The notes under the pieces were generated by a model, which made no database searches, was not told the origin of the DNA, and saw only the letters and a program-made list of their open reading frames with translations. Of a DNA stretch of 64,000 nucleotides, positions 51,761 through 60,888 are shown one piece after another. The position numbers and the translations under genes are program-made. Position 1 is the stretch's first letter. Every line of letters starts with the position of its first letter. Source of the stretch: Pontiellaceae bacterium (GTDB lineage: Bacteria > Verrucomicrobiota > Kiritimatiellia > Kiritimatiellales > Pontiellaceae); the NCBI GenBank assembly GCA_016937945.1, contig JAFGVP010000157.1:1-64000 (forward strand). Reading direction: 5' to 3'.

Positions 51761-52918
51761 ATGAAGGGGTTGAAGTTTCTGCCGATTCTGTTCGGCTTTT
51801 TTGTGATGGGGTTTGTGGATGTGGTCGGGACCGCATCGGCGTATGTGAAGAACGACTTCCAGCTGTCGGACAAAGTCGCCGGCTTTCTGCCGTCCATGAT
51901 CTTTCTCTGGTTTTTTGTAATTTCCATTCCGACGGGCATGCTGACCAGCCGCATCGGCCGCAAGAATACGGTACTGCTCAGTCTGTCCATTACCGTTGTG
52001 GCCATGTTTCTCCCCCTCGTAAGCTACAATAAGTATGTCGTATTCATCGCGTTTGCCCTGATGGGCATCGGCAATACGGTGATTCAGGCCGCCCTCCCTC
52101 CCCTGATGAGCAATGTCGTGAGCGCAAAGCGGCTGACCAGCTCCTTGACGCTGGGCCAATTCGTTAAAGCGCTCTGCGCCGCGGTGAGCCCGATCATTGC
52201 CGCAACGGCGGCGTTAAAAATGGGCAACTGGAAGCTGATCTTCCCATTCTACGGCGCCGTGACGCTCGTTTCTGCACTCTGGCTGATGCTGACACCGATC
52301 GAGCGCGAAGCGAAGGATCACATTGACACCACGTTTACAGGATGTCTTGCCCTGCTGAAAAACCCATATACGCTGGCCATGTTTACAGGCATCCTTTTTG
52401 TTGTTGGCGTGGACGTTGGAATGGGCTTTTCGATTCCGCCCTACCTTCAGCGGGTCTGTCAGCTGGAACTGAACCAGGCCGCCATGGGACCGACGGTCTA
52501 TTTCGTGGCCAAAACCATCGGCTCCTTCCTCGGAGCGCTGATTCTCACAAAACTCAATCCATCAAAGTGTTTACCGGTCAGTGCATTCATTGCATTGGCA
52601 GGGACCGTGGCCATGCTGTTTTTCAAGGAGGCGGCCCTCGTGCTGGCCTGTGTTTTTGTTGCAAGCCTCGGGCTGGCGAATATTTTCGGCATGGTTTTCG
52701 GGCTGGCCATGAACCGGCATCCGGAACACGCCAATGCGATTTCCGGCCTGATGGTGATGGCCATCTCCGGCGGCGCAATTATTCCTCCGATTATGGGTGC
52801 CGTGCAAAGCGCCGTAGGCCCGAGCGGTCTCATTTATGTACTCATCGTCTGCATACTTTACCTGACCGGCCTGGGTCTGTTTGCCGGACGAAGCACCGAT
52901 GACGGCAAAGCGGTCTGA
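51761..52918 (+). CDS. MFS sugar transporter (FucP-like)
   Basis: The 385-residue product has 12 predicted membrane helices and MFS signatures: FVDVVGTASAYVKNDFQLSD in helix 1, the loop motif TGMLTSRIGRKNTVL (G-x-x-x-D/S-R-x-G-R-R type) between helices 2 and 3, and GMVFGLAMNRHPEHANAISG in the second half, similar to FucP/GluP sugar-proton symporters. AAGGAG lies upstream. Between a mannose-6-phosphate isomerase and a ROK kinase, it most probably imports free mannose or a mannose disaccharide. Confidence 0.88.
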   Translation: MKGLKFLPILFGFFVMGFVDVVGTASAYVKNDFQLSDKVAGFLPSMIFLWFFVISIPTGMLTSRIGRKNTVLLSLSITVVAMFLPLVSYNKYVVFIAFALMGIGNTVIQAALPPLMSNVVSAKRLTSSLTLGQFVKALCAAVSPIIAATAALKMGNWKLIFPFYGAVTLVSALWLMLTPIEREAKDHIDTTFTGCLALLKNPYTLAMFTGILFVVGVDVGMGFSIPPYLQRVCQLELNQAAMGPTVYFVAKTIGSFLGALILTKLNPSKCLPVSAFIALAGTVAMLFFKEAALVLACVFVASLGLANIFGMVFGLAMNRHPEHANAISGLMVMAISGGAIIPPIMGAVQSAVGPSGLIYVLIVCILYLTGLGLFAGRSTDDGKAV

Positions 52919-52931
52919 ACAAAGGAGCAGC

Positions 52932-54041
52932 ATGAGATACGCGAACGATAAACGTATTGTGATCACACTGGATGCCGGCGGAACCAACTTTGTCTTTTCG
53001 GCAATTCAGGGATCGGAGGAGATCGTTGAACCCATTCGGTTTGACCCGAATGCGGATCATCTCGAACGATGCCTGGATACCATCAAACAGGGCTTCCGCA
53101 CGGTTATTTCTCAACTGGAAGTCCCCCCGGTGGCGATCAGTTTTGCCTTCCCGGGCCCGGCGGATTATGAAAAAGGAATCATCGGCGACCTGCCGAACCT
53201 GCCGGCATTCAGGGGAGGCGTCGCATTGGGCCCCATGCTCGAAGCCGCCTTCGGACTCCCGGTCTTCATCAACAATGACGGCAGCCTGTTTGCCTATGGT
53301 GAAGCCCTCGCGGGGGCACTGCCGGAAATCAACGGCATCCTTGAACAAAACGGGAGTCCGAAACGATACAGACACCTGCTCGGCATCACCCTCGGCACCG
53401 GGTTCGGTGGCGGTATTGTGATTAATGACGAGCTGCTGATCGGCGACAACAGCTGCGGAGGCGACATCTGGTGCTACCGCAACAAGAAATATCCCGACCA
53501 GATCATTGAAACCAGCGTCAGCATTCGCGCCGTCAAACGCGTCTACCGGGAGCTGTCCGGAGACCGCTCCGAACTGACGCCCCATGATATTTTCAACATT
53601 GCCGAGGGAAACCGCAGCGGCGATTCGAAAGCGGCGGTCACAGCATTTTCAGAACTCGGAGAAATGGCCGGCGATGCTGTCAGTCACGCACTTACGGCGG
53701 TGGATGGTCTGGTGGTGATAGGCGGAGGGCTTATGGGGGCGTCAAAATATATCCTTCCGGCCATCGTTGCGGAAATGAACAGTACGTTGGAATGCGACGG
53801 GTATGTATTTCCGAGACTGCCGGCAAAAACCTACGACCTGACTGACCCAACACAGCTCCGTCAGTTTACGGAAGGGGAAACCGTGCAGATCGCCATTCCC
53901 GGAACCGACGAAAAAATCGTGTATCAGCCGGAGCGGAAAACCGGCGTGATGGTGTCGCGACTGGGTACCAGCAAAGCGATCGCATTAGGCGCCTATGCCT
54001 TCGCGCTTCATCAGCTGGATAAGCAGGAGCAAACACTATGA
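52932..54041 (+). CDS. ROK-family sugar kinase (probable mannokinase or glucokinase)
   Basis: The start at 52932 has AAAGGAG upstream and gives 369 residues. The actin-like ATPase fold is clear: ITLDAGGTNFVFSAI (phosphate-1), AISFAFPGPADYEKG, VFINNDGSLFAYGEALAG with the catalytic Asp, and TLGTGFGGGIVINDELLIGD. The zinc-binding ROK signature (C-x-C-G-x-x-G-C) is missing: at that position the protein reads NSCGGDIWCYRNK. An insert of about 50 residues lies near the C-terminus (ECDGYVFPRLPAKTYDLTDP). It would phosphorylate imported mannose for ManA. It begins 13 bases after the transporter stop. Confidence 0.88.
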   Translation: MRYANDKRIVITLDAGGTNFVFSAIQGSEEIVEPIRFDPNADHLERCLDTIKQGFRTVISQLEVPPVAISFAFPGPADYEKGIIGDLPNLPAFRGGVALGPMLEAAFGLPVFINNDGSLFAYGEALAGALPEINGILEQNGSPKRYRHLLGITLGTGFGGGIVINDELLIGDNSCGGDIWCYRNKKYPDQIIETSVSIRAVKRVYRELSGDRSELTPHDIFNIAEGNRSGDSKAAVTAFSELGEMAGDAVSHALTAVDGLVVIGGGLMGASKYILPAIVAEMNSTLECDGYVFPRLPAKTYDLTDPTQLRQFTEGETVQIAIPGTDEKIVYQPERKTGVMVSRLGTSKAIALGAYAFALHQLDKQEQTL

Positions 54042-54121
54042 AAACGCCGGTGCGAAATGTTGATGAAACACATGATTGATTGCAAGGGTTCGGATTATCG
54101 ATTTAAAAACAAAGGCTGATT

Positions 54122-56464
54122 ATGAACACATATACCTATCTGATTACTGCACTTATCGTCCTTGGGCATAGCGTTTCTGCCGAAATGGAGCGATCGCCGG
54201 CGGACTACGTTGATCCCAACATCGGAACCGCGCATTCTCGCTGGTTTTTCTACACACCGGCGGCCTGCCCGTTCGGACTCGCCAAGCCGGCCCCGTCTAC
54301 GGATGGACATCTGGGCAACAATCAGGGATGGGAAGCGGTTGGATATGATGATCGGCACACCTCTATTGAAGGATTTGCCAACCTGCATGAATTCCAGATC
54401 GGAGGCATCATGATGATGCCAACGGTTGGAAAACTCCAAACCGTCCCCGGAGAACTGGCCCAGCCGGAAACGGGATACCGTTCACGATTTACGCATGACA
54501 ATGAGGTGGCAAAACCGGGCTACTATAAAGTCAAGCTGGATGACTATGAGGCCACCGCGGAACTGACCTCGACGACGCGCGTGGCATTGCATCGGTATAC
54601 GTTCCCGAAATCAAAAGAGTCGCACATTCTCTTTGACATCGGCAACCGGCTGGGCGAAAGCGGCGAGGTTATCGATGCGTATGTCCGTATTATCAATGCC
54701 CGAGAGATCGAAGGATTTGTCTGCACCTTGCCGGAATACGTAAAACGGTATCAGCCGGGTGCGGAAGTAAAAATGTACTTTTACGCCACGCTGGATAAAG
54801 ATGCCCAGTCGTTCGGCACGTTCCGAAAGCAGCAGGTATTTGCGAATCAGCAGGTGATTGAGGGACCGGGAGCGGGCGTTTATCTGGACTACGAAACGCA
54901 GGCCGGGGAATCCGTAACGATCAAAGTCGGCCTGTCCTACACGAGTATCGCCAATGCAAGACACAACCTGCAGGTTGAAGCAACAGCGCTCTCCTTTGAA
55001 CAGGCCCGGGACGAAGCCGAAAAGCGATGGGCGGAAAAACTGGGGCGCATTCAGGTGGAGGGCGGAGCCGAGGCCGACCGGATCAAGTTCTATACCGGAC
55101 TCTATCATGCCCTTCTGGGACGCGGCGTGGCCAGCGACTGTAATGGCCAGTATGTGCGGAACAATGGAACCATCGGCCAGCTTCCGTGCGGACCAGACGG
55201 CGTGCCCGAATTTGAGATGTATAATACCGATGCGATCTGGGGCGGTTTTTGGAATCTGACTCAGGTGTGGTCGTTGGCGTATCCGGATTATCTCAGCGGC
55301 TTTATCCGGAGCCAGCTGCAGCAATATGATGACTGCGGCTGGCTGCCCGATGGCGTTGCCTCTTCGAAGTTTGTATCCGGGGTCGGCACGGATTATATGG
55401 GGTTGGTGGTTTCCGCCGCTTATCTGCGCGGCATCCGGAATTATGATGTAGAAAAAGCCTATCAGGCGGTCCGGAAGAATGAATTGGGCTGGGAAAACCG
55501 CCCACTCGGCGTGGGAAAGGCGGACACGCGCGTGTTTGTTGAAAAGGGCTATTCGCCTTATCTCCATGAAGAAGGTCATCCAGAATCAAATCCCAGAGGA
55601 GCCCGGTTCGGGGCCTCGCACACACTGGAATATGCCTTCAGCGCTTATGCCGCCTCTCAGTTTGCCAAAGCCCTCGGCAAAACCGATGACTACGAGCAGT
55701 TTACCCGGCTGGCAAAAGGATGGGAGTATCTGTTTGATTATGAAACCGGATTTATGCGGCCGAAGCAGGCCGACGGTTCGTTTATCACGCCCTTTGACCC
55801 TTTTGAAGTATGGAGAGGTTTCCAGGAGGGTAACGCCTATCAATACACGTTCTATGTTCCCCATGATCCGGAGGGGCTGATTTCAACAATCGGCAGGGAA
55901 ACTTTTGTCCAGCGGCTGGACTCCATTTTTCAGCAATCTGAAGAACTCGGATTCGGCAGCGGCAAAACCATCGGTGCCTTTGCCGGACTGCAGAATGTCT
56001 ACAACCACGGCAACCAGCCGAGCCTGCATATTGCCTGGCTGTTTAATTATGCCGGCGAACCCTCACTCACCCAGAAGTGGGTCCGGCGAATCTGCAATGA
56101 GTTTTACGGACTCGATGGCATCCATGGCTATGGCTATGGCCAGGATGAGGATCAGGGCCAGCTGGGCGCCTGGTATGTTCTGGCCGGAATGGGCCTGTTT
56201 GATGTCCAGGGGGGCACCGGAACAGACTGTGCGCTGCAACTGTGTGCGCCGCAGTTTCAATCCATTCGCGTTCAGCTGGACCCGGAGTATTATCCCGGAT
56301 CGGAATTCATCATCCGCGTCAACGGCGACCCTGAAAACGAAGCTTATATTCAATCCGTGCGTTACAACAACCGGACCATCGATGATTGCCACATCAGCTG
56401 GAATGATTTCATTAATGGCGGAGAGCTGGTCATCACCACGTCTTCAACACCAAAGAAGAATTGA
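54122..56464 (+). CDS. Secreted GH92 alpha-mannosidase-type enzyme (divergent)
   Basis: The 780-residue product has a signal peptide (TYLITALIVLGHSVSA). GH92 landmarks: YVDPNIGTAHSRWFFYTPAA, KPGYYKVKLDDYEATAELTS, FYTGLYHALLGRG, IWGGFWNLTQVWSLAYPDYL, EGNAYQYTFYVPHD, YNHGNQPSLHIAWLFNYAG and GQDEDQGQLGAWYVLAGMG. Two things set it apart: the usual T-H-L-S-G-T-G is replaced by FANLHEFQIGGIM, and the 'L-W-D-T-Y-R' loop reads IWGGFWNL, so the +1 subsite must differ. It may cut a decorated or differently linked mannoside. AAAGG lies upstream; spacing to the ROK gene is 80 bases. Confidence 0.9.
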   Translation: MNTYTYLITALIVLGHSVSAEMERSPADYVDPNIGTAHSRWFFYTPAACPFGLAKPAPSTDGHLGNNQGWEAVGYDDRHTSIEGFANLHEFQIGGIMMMPTVGKLQTVPGELAQPETGYRSRFTHDNEVAKPGYYKVKLDDYEATAELTSTTRVALHRYTFPKSKESHILFDIGNRLGESGEVIDAYVRIINAREIEGFVCTLPEYVKRYQPGAEVKMYFYATLDKDAQSFGTFRKQQVFANQQVIEGPGAGVYLDYETQAGESVTIKVGLSYTSIANARHNLQVEATALSFEQARDEAEKRWAEKLGRIQVEGGAEADRIKFYTGLYHALLGRGVASDCNGQYVRNNGTIGQLPCGPDGVPEFEMYNTDAIWGGFWNLTQVWSLAYPDYLSGFIRSQLQQYDDCGWLPDGVASSKFVSGVGTDYMGLVVSAAYLRGIRNYDVEKAYQAVRKNELGWENRPLGVGKADTRVFVEKGYSPYLHEEGHPESNPRGARFGASHTLEYAFSAYAASQFAKALGKTDDYEQFTRLAKGWEYLFDYETGFMRPKQADGSFITPFDPFEVWRGFQEGNAYQYTFYVPHDPEGLISTIGRETFVQRLDSIFQQSEELGFGSGKTIGAFAGLQNVYNHGNQPSLHIAWLFNYAGEPSLTQKWVRRICNEFYGLDGIHGYGYGQDEDQGQLGAWYVLAGMGLFDVQGGTGTDCALQLCAPQFQSIRVQLDPEYYPGSEFIIRVNGDPENEAYIQSVRYNNRTIDDCHISWNDFINGGELVITTSSTPKKN

Positions 56465-56484
56465 TCATGCGAAAGAAGCGTCGA

Positions 56485-56527
56485 GAGCTCCTGTTTGTCA
56501 CCTAAATCAGCTACATGACAGGGGCTC
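56485..56527 (+). promoter_or_regulatory. Hairpin / inverted repeat between two GH92 genes
   Basis: GAGCTCCTGT (56485-56494) pairs with ACAGGGGCTC (56518-56527), ten pairs with one G-U. Within it lies TGTCA...TGACA (56496-56520), which shares GTCACCTAAAT with 45414. No T-run follows. It could be a processing hairpin or an operator; the sequence alone does not decide. Confidence 0.45.
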
Positions 56528-56567
56528 CTTCTTCCGGTTATCTATGTCGAATTACGGAAGGATTTGA

Positions 56568-58787
56568 ATGAAAACACGTACTGTCGCATCGTTACTCATC
56601 GCATTGGGAACCATCGCTCAGGCCGGCCCGCTCAAATATGTCGATCCCTACATCGGCACCGGCGGCCACGGCCACACGTTTCTGGGCCCGACCCGCCCTT
56701 TCGGTGCCATCCAGCCCGGCCCCAACAATTATTACGGCGGCTGGGACTGGTCGTCCGGTTATCACTATTCGACCAGAGAGCTGATCGGGTTCTCGCAGAC
56801 ACACCTAAGCGGAACCGGATGCGCTGATCTCGGTGATCTCCTGATCATGCCGTTTACCGGGGTATGCAGCATGGAAGACACTTCGATTGCAGATCCGGTT
56901 AAGGGGTACCCGGTCAGCTCGACCTATGATCATGCCAACCAGACGGCCCGCCCGGATTATTACAGCGTCAAACTGGATCGATTCGACACCCGGCTGGAAA
57001 TCGCAGCAACCGAGCGCGTGGCGCTCTATCGCCTGACCTATCCGAAAAACGAAAAAGGAAGGCTCTATATCAACCTGATTCACAGCAACGGCGACCGTGT
57101 CACAGACTCCTTCATCCAGAAAGTGGATGATCACACCGTCATCGGCTATCGCAACTCTTCCGGATGGGCCAATGATCAGCGACTCTTCTTTGCCATCAAA
57201 ACGGATTGCTCGGTCGACTCCATCGACCTGTTTGACGGGAATAACCAGGCCGACGGTAATGAACTGCAGAGCACCGCACTCCGCGCCATCCTGAACTTTC
57301 ATACGGCCCCAAAGCCCGTTCAGGTCAAGATCGCGATTTCCCCCGTCAGCACCGACAATGCGCTGGCTAATATTGAAGCAGAGCTCGACCACTGGAAGTT
57401 CGACAAGGTGGTTAAACAGACCGCGGCAGCCTGGGACAAAGAACTCAGCAAGATCAATATTAAGGCGGATGACAAAACCAAGACGATCTTCTACACCGCC
57501 ATGTACCATTCCATGATCGCGCCGGTTCTTTTCAATGATGCCAACGGCGACTACCGCGGCACCGACAAGAAGGTCTATAAAAATCCCGGCTTCAACAATT
57601 ATACCACCTTCTCGCTATGGGACACCTATCGCACCCAGCATCCATTGCTCACGATCTATCAGCCGGAACGCGTCAACGACATGATCAATTCCATGCTGGC
57701 GATTTATCAGCAGCAGGGCATGCTTCCGATCTGGCATCTGATGGGATGCGAGACCCAGTGCATGGTGGGCTATCACTCCGTGCCACCGATCGTCGACGCC
57801 TACTTTAAAGGATTCGACGGGTTCGATGTTGAGCTGGCCTACAAGGCGTTGGTTGACACCGCCATGAACGACCGGCAAGGCGTAAAGTTTCTCAAGGAGA
57901 TGGGCTACATTCCGGGCGACAAGGAAAACGAAGCCGTCGCCAAAAGCATGGAATACGCGATCGACGACCACTGCATCGCGATGATGGCCAAAGCGCTGTG
58001 CAAGACCAAGGATTATGAATATTTCCTGAACCGATCCAAAGTCTATGCCCAGTACTTCGACAAGGAAACCCAGTTCATGCGCGGCAAGATGGCCGATGGT
58101 TCCTGGCGCACGCCGTTTGACCCGATTCAGGCCAAACACCGGGCCAACGATTATTGCGAGGGCAACGCATGGCAGTATATCTGGTTGGTGCCTCACGACC
58201 CGCACGGACTGATCAGCCTCTTCGGATCAGACGAAGCCTATCTGGCCAAACTCGATACCCTCTTCAGCATGAGCTCAAAACTCGGAGAAGAAGCCTCTTC
58301 CGACATTTCAGGACTCATCGGCCAGTATGCCCACGGCAACGAACCCAGCCACCACACCATCTACATGTATGCCTTTGCCGGTCAGCAGTGGAAAAGTGCA
58401 CAGCGCGTTCGGCAGGTGCTCAGCACCCTCTACACCGATCAGCGCGACGGTATCTGCGGTAACGAAGACTGCGGCCAGATGTCGGCCTGGTACATCATGT
58501 CCGCCATGGGCTTTTACCCGGTCCACCCGGCCAACGGCGTGTATGTGATCGGCAGCCCCTGCCTCGACCAGGCCGTCATTCAGCAGCCCGGAGGAAAAAC
58601 CTTCACCATGACGGCGCAGAATAACAGTCCTGAAAACATCTACATTCAGTCCGTCACCTACAACGGAAAGCCCTACACAAAATCCTACATCACCCACAAT
58701 ATGATTACCGCCGGCGGCGATCTGGTCTTCAAAATGGGTCCGGCGCCCAACAAACAGTTTGGCACCGCCAAAGCGGACCGGCCTTAA
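56568..58787 (+). CDS. Secreted GH92 alpha-mannosidase
   Basis: The 739-residue product begins with a signal peptide (TVASLLIALGTIAQA) and carries all canonical GH92 features: YVDPYIGTGGHGHTFLGPTR, SQTHLSGTGCADLGD, FYTAMYHSMIAPVLFNDANG, SLWDTYRTQHPLL, EGNAWQYIWLVPHDPHG with the general-acid Glu, YAHGNEPSHHTIYMYAFAG and GNEDCGQMSAWYIMSAMGFY. It should be a calcium-dependent exo-alpha-mannosidase, likely alpha-1,2-type judged by the motif set. AAGGA precedes the start. A decayed copy of its 3' end lies at 61001. Confidence 0.95.
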   Translation: MKTRTVASLLIALGTIAQAGPLKYVDPYIGTGGHGHTFLGPTRPFGAIQPGPNNYYGGWDWSSGYHYSTRELIGFSQTHLSGTGCADLGDLLIMPFTGVCSMEDTSIADPVKGYPVSSTYDHANQTARPDYYSVKLDRFDTRLEIAATERVALYRLTYPKNEKGRLYINLIHSNGDRVTDSFIQKVDDHTVIGYRNSSGWANDQRLFFAIKTDCSVDSIDLFDGNNQADGNELQSTALRAILNFHTAPKPVQVKIAISPVSTDNALANIEAELDHWKFDKVVKQTAAAWDKELSKINIKADDKTKTIFYTAMYHSMIAPVLFNDANGDYRGTDKKVYKNPGFNNYTTFSLWDTYRTQHPLLTIYQPERVNDMINSMLAIYQQQGMLPIWHLMGCETQCMVGYHSVPPIVDAYFKGFDGFDVELAYKALVDTAMNDRQGVKFLKEMGYIPGDKENEAVAKSMEYAIDDHCIAMMAKALCKTKDYEYFLNRSKVYAQYFDKETQFMRGKMADGSWRTPFDPIQAKHRANDYCEGNAWQYIWLVPHDPHGLISLFGSDEAYLAKLDTLFSMSSKLGEEASSDISGLIGQYAHGNEPSHHTIYMYAFAGQQWKSAQRVRQVLSTLYTDQRDGICGNEDCGQMSAWYIMSAMGFYPVHPANGVYVIGSPCLDQAVIQQPGGKTFTMTAQNNSPENIYIQSVTYNGKPYTKSYITHNMITAGGDLVFKMGPAPNKQFGTAKADRP

Positions 58788-58800
58788 AAGTAAAACAACG

Positions 58801-60888
58801 ATGAAACAGGAACGCCACTGCCTATCCATACTAGTGATTGGTCTTGCAGGCTGGTGCAGCTGCATCGCAACGCATGCTGCATTCCCGGAAAACGCATATA
58901 TCCCCTATCCTGCTGTCGAAAGCATGGACGAAGGAATTTCATGGCCCAAAGGGCAGGCGCTGCCGATCTTTGCCAAACCGGCCTCTCCCCTCGACATGCT
59001 CGTGGTTCAGGACCTGAGCAAGGACGAACAGATTACCTTTTCCGCACTGCAGGGGCTGGTAAACCGGAAGCAGCCACGCATCCTGTTGCTGGACCGGCGG
59101 TCGGATGAAGGAATGACGACATGGCCGGAGACGGCGGGACTGGCACTGCGCGACGCGGATGAGCTGGACAGCCCGTATGAGCTGATCGAAAAATATGAGG
59201 GGGAGATTAAAGGCGTCGTGCTGTACGACCCGGAGAAGAATCCCCACTACCGGAACCTTGCGGGAACGGTCGCCGGCATTAAGCGGGCCCTGCCGGTTAC
59301 ATCCGATGTCTACGAAAAGATGAAGCAACAGGGCATCGAGTTGCCGGTATCCACCAATCTGACCCGGCTGGAGCTCGATAGCTCCCTTGAAATCTATGAA
59401 TATCTCTACGAGAACTATTGGGACCAATGCGATAAACGCCTGATCGTGAGCGCGGGACCGGGACATGATTTTCATCACACACGCGATATTGCCGCGGCCG
59501 TGGGTGCGGCCGTGGTATGGCTGGACAACCGGGAGCCCGCGGAACGCGATCTGATGCGGAAATTCTTTGGCGACATGAAGGCGGGCGAAGCGATCGTGCT
59601 GGGCTGGTACACCACCGAACGCTCCGGTATTACAACCGCCTCGGAGTTCGGCATAGGCACCCTGCCGGCCGACTTTTTCATGAGCGGGAGTGTCTATGCC
59701 GGAACAGATCATACCCTCCGGATTCCGAAAGTCCCCAAAATGCCGAAACTCGAAAACAAGGTGTACGTCGCCGTATTCATCAGCGACGGCGACAATATTC
59801 AGTATTGTCAGCATGCGATGCGTAAAATCTGGGACAACGCCAAACGCAGCCGGGGTAAGGTGGCGCTTAACTGGACCATCTCGCCCGGGCTGGCCGATAT
59901 TGCCCCCTGCATCATGAACTATTATTACGACCAGGCCTCAGACATGGATTGTTTTACCACGGGCCCGTCCGGCATGGGCTACATGATGCCGTGCAACACG
60001 CTGGATGAGCCGGGCGCACCGGTTGCGGAATATACCCAGAATCCCGATCACATGGACGGCTATGCGCGGCTGACGGAAACCTACCTGCAGCGCACCGGCC
60101 TGCGGGTCATGACCATCTGGGACAATGCCTCGCCGATGCAGCGAAAATCCTATGAGCGGCATGGGCGCAACCTCTATGGAGCCACCGTCCAGAACTTCAG
60201 GGATGTGCCGTCAGTGGAGAGCAGCGTCGAAAACCGGCGGCTGCGTTTTGAAAAACTGGTCATCCCCTATGCGTCTACCTACGAGCATATTCACGGTTCG
60301 CTACTGCATGAAATTGAGCAGTGGGACGGGCGGTCGCCACTGTTTCTGGCCTACCAGATCGATATCTGGGGCGAAATGAAACCGCACCGGATTGTTGATC
60401 TCGCCCGCGCGCTGGACAAGCAATTTCCCGGCAAGGCCGAATTTGTGCGCGCGGATCATTATTTCAACCTACAGCAAGCAGCGGAACGCCTGCCTTACAA
60501 CCTGAGCATGGCGCCGGACACCTTAGCCTTTTCGAGCGATCCAAATGCTGACTCAGACGCGGTAATCGATGGAACACCCACGACCTTGTGGACAACCGCC
60601 AACAAGGATGCACAGCTGGGGTTTGATTTCGGCGCGGAGTATCGGCTCAGCCGCTGCGTGATCCGCCATGCCGGCGCGCCGGACTGCAACACCCGGGACT
60701 TTGCCGTGAGTGTGAGTACAGACCGGAGAAAGTGGAAAACCATCGCCGCCTTCCGGGGCAACAGCGATAACGTAACGGATGTGGAGTTTCCAATGGTCAG
60801 CGCTCGCTATCTGAAGATTACCGTGTTCGACGCGGGACAGGATGCAAGGACGCGGATCGCCGACGTGGAAATTTTCGGTCGCCCTTAA
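58801..60888 (+). CDS. Secreted GxGYxYP-family putative glycoside hydrolase with F5/8C domain
   Basis: The ATG at 58801, 13 bases after the GH92 stop, gives 695 residues with a signal peptide (LSILVIGLAGWCSCIATHAA). There is no Shine-Dalgarno sequence, so translation is probably coupled to GH92. The order matches GxGYxYP proteins: an N-terminal part (DEQITFSALQGLVNRKQPRI), then the C-terminal barrel-like part (VYVAVFISDGDNIQYCQHAM, KVALNWTISPGLADIAPCIM). The name-giving motif reads GPSGMGYMMP, keeping G-x-G-Y and the final Pro but with Met for the second Tyr. Residues from about 555 form a discoidin-like (F5/8 type C) glycan-binding domain (DAVIDGTPTTLWTT to RIADVEIFGRP). Activity is not established for the family. 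Confidence 0.88.
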   Translation: MKQERHCLSILVIGLAGWCSCIATHAAFPENAYIPYPAVESMDEGISWPKGQALPIFAKPASPLDMLVVQDLSKDEQITFSALQGLVNRKQPRILLLDRRSDEGMTTWPETAGLALRDADELDSPYELIEKYEGEIKGVVLYDPEKNPHYRNLAGTVAGIKRALPVTSDVYEKMKQQGIELPVSTNLTRLELDSSLEIYEYLYENYWDQCDKRLIVSAGPGHDFHHTRDIAAAVGAAVVWLDNREPAERDLMRKFFGDMKAGEAIVLGWYTTERSGITTASEFGIGTLPADFFMSGSVYAGTDHTLRIPKVPKMPKLENKVYVAVFISDGDNIQYCQHAMRKIWDNAKRSRGKVALNWTISPGLADIAPCIMNYYYDQASDMDCFTTGPSGMGYMMPCNTLDEPGAPVAEYTQNPDHMDGYARLTETYLQRTGLRVMTIWDNASPMQRKSYERHGRNLYGATVQNFRDVPSVESSVENRRLRFEKLVIPYASTYEHIHGSLLHEIEQWDGRSPLFLAYQIDIWGEMKPHRIVDLARALDKQFPGKAEFVRADHYFNLQQAAERLPYNLSMAPDTLAFSSDPNADSDAVIDGTPTTLWTTANKDAQLGFDFGAEYRLSRCVIRHAGAPDCNTRDFAVSVSTDRRKWKTIAAFRGNSDNVTDVEFPMVSARYLKITVFDAGQDARTRIADVEIFGRP

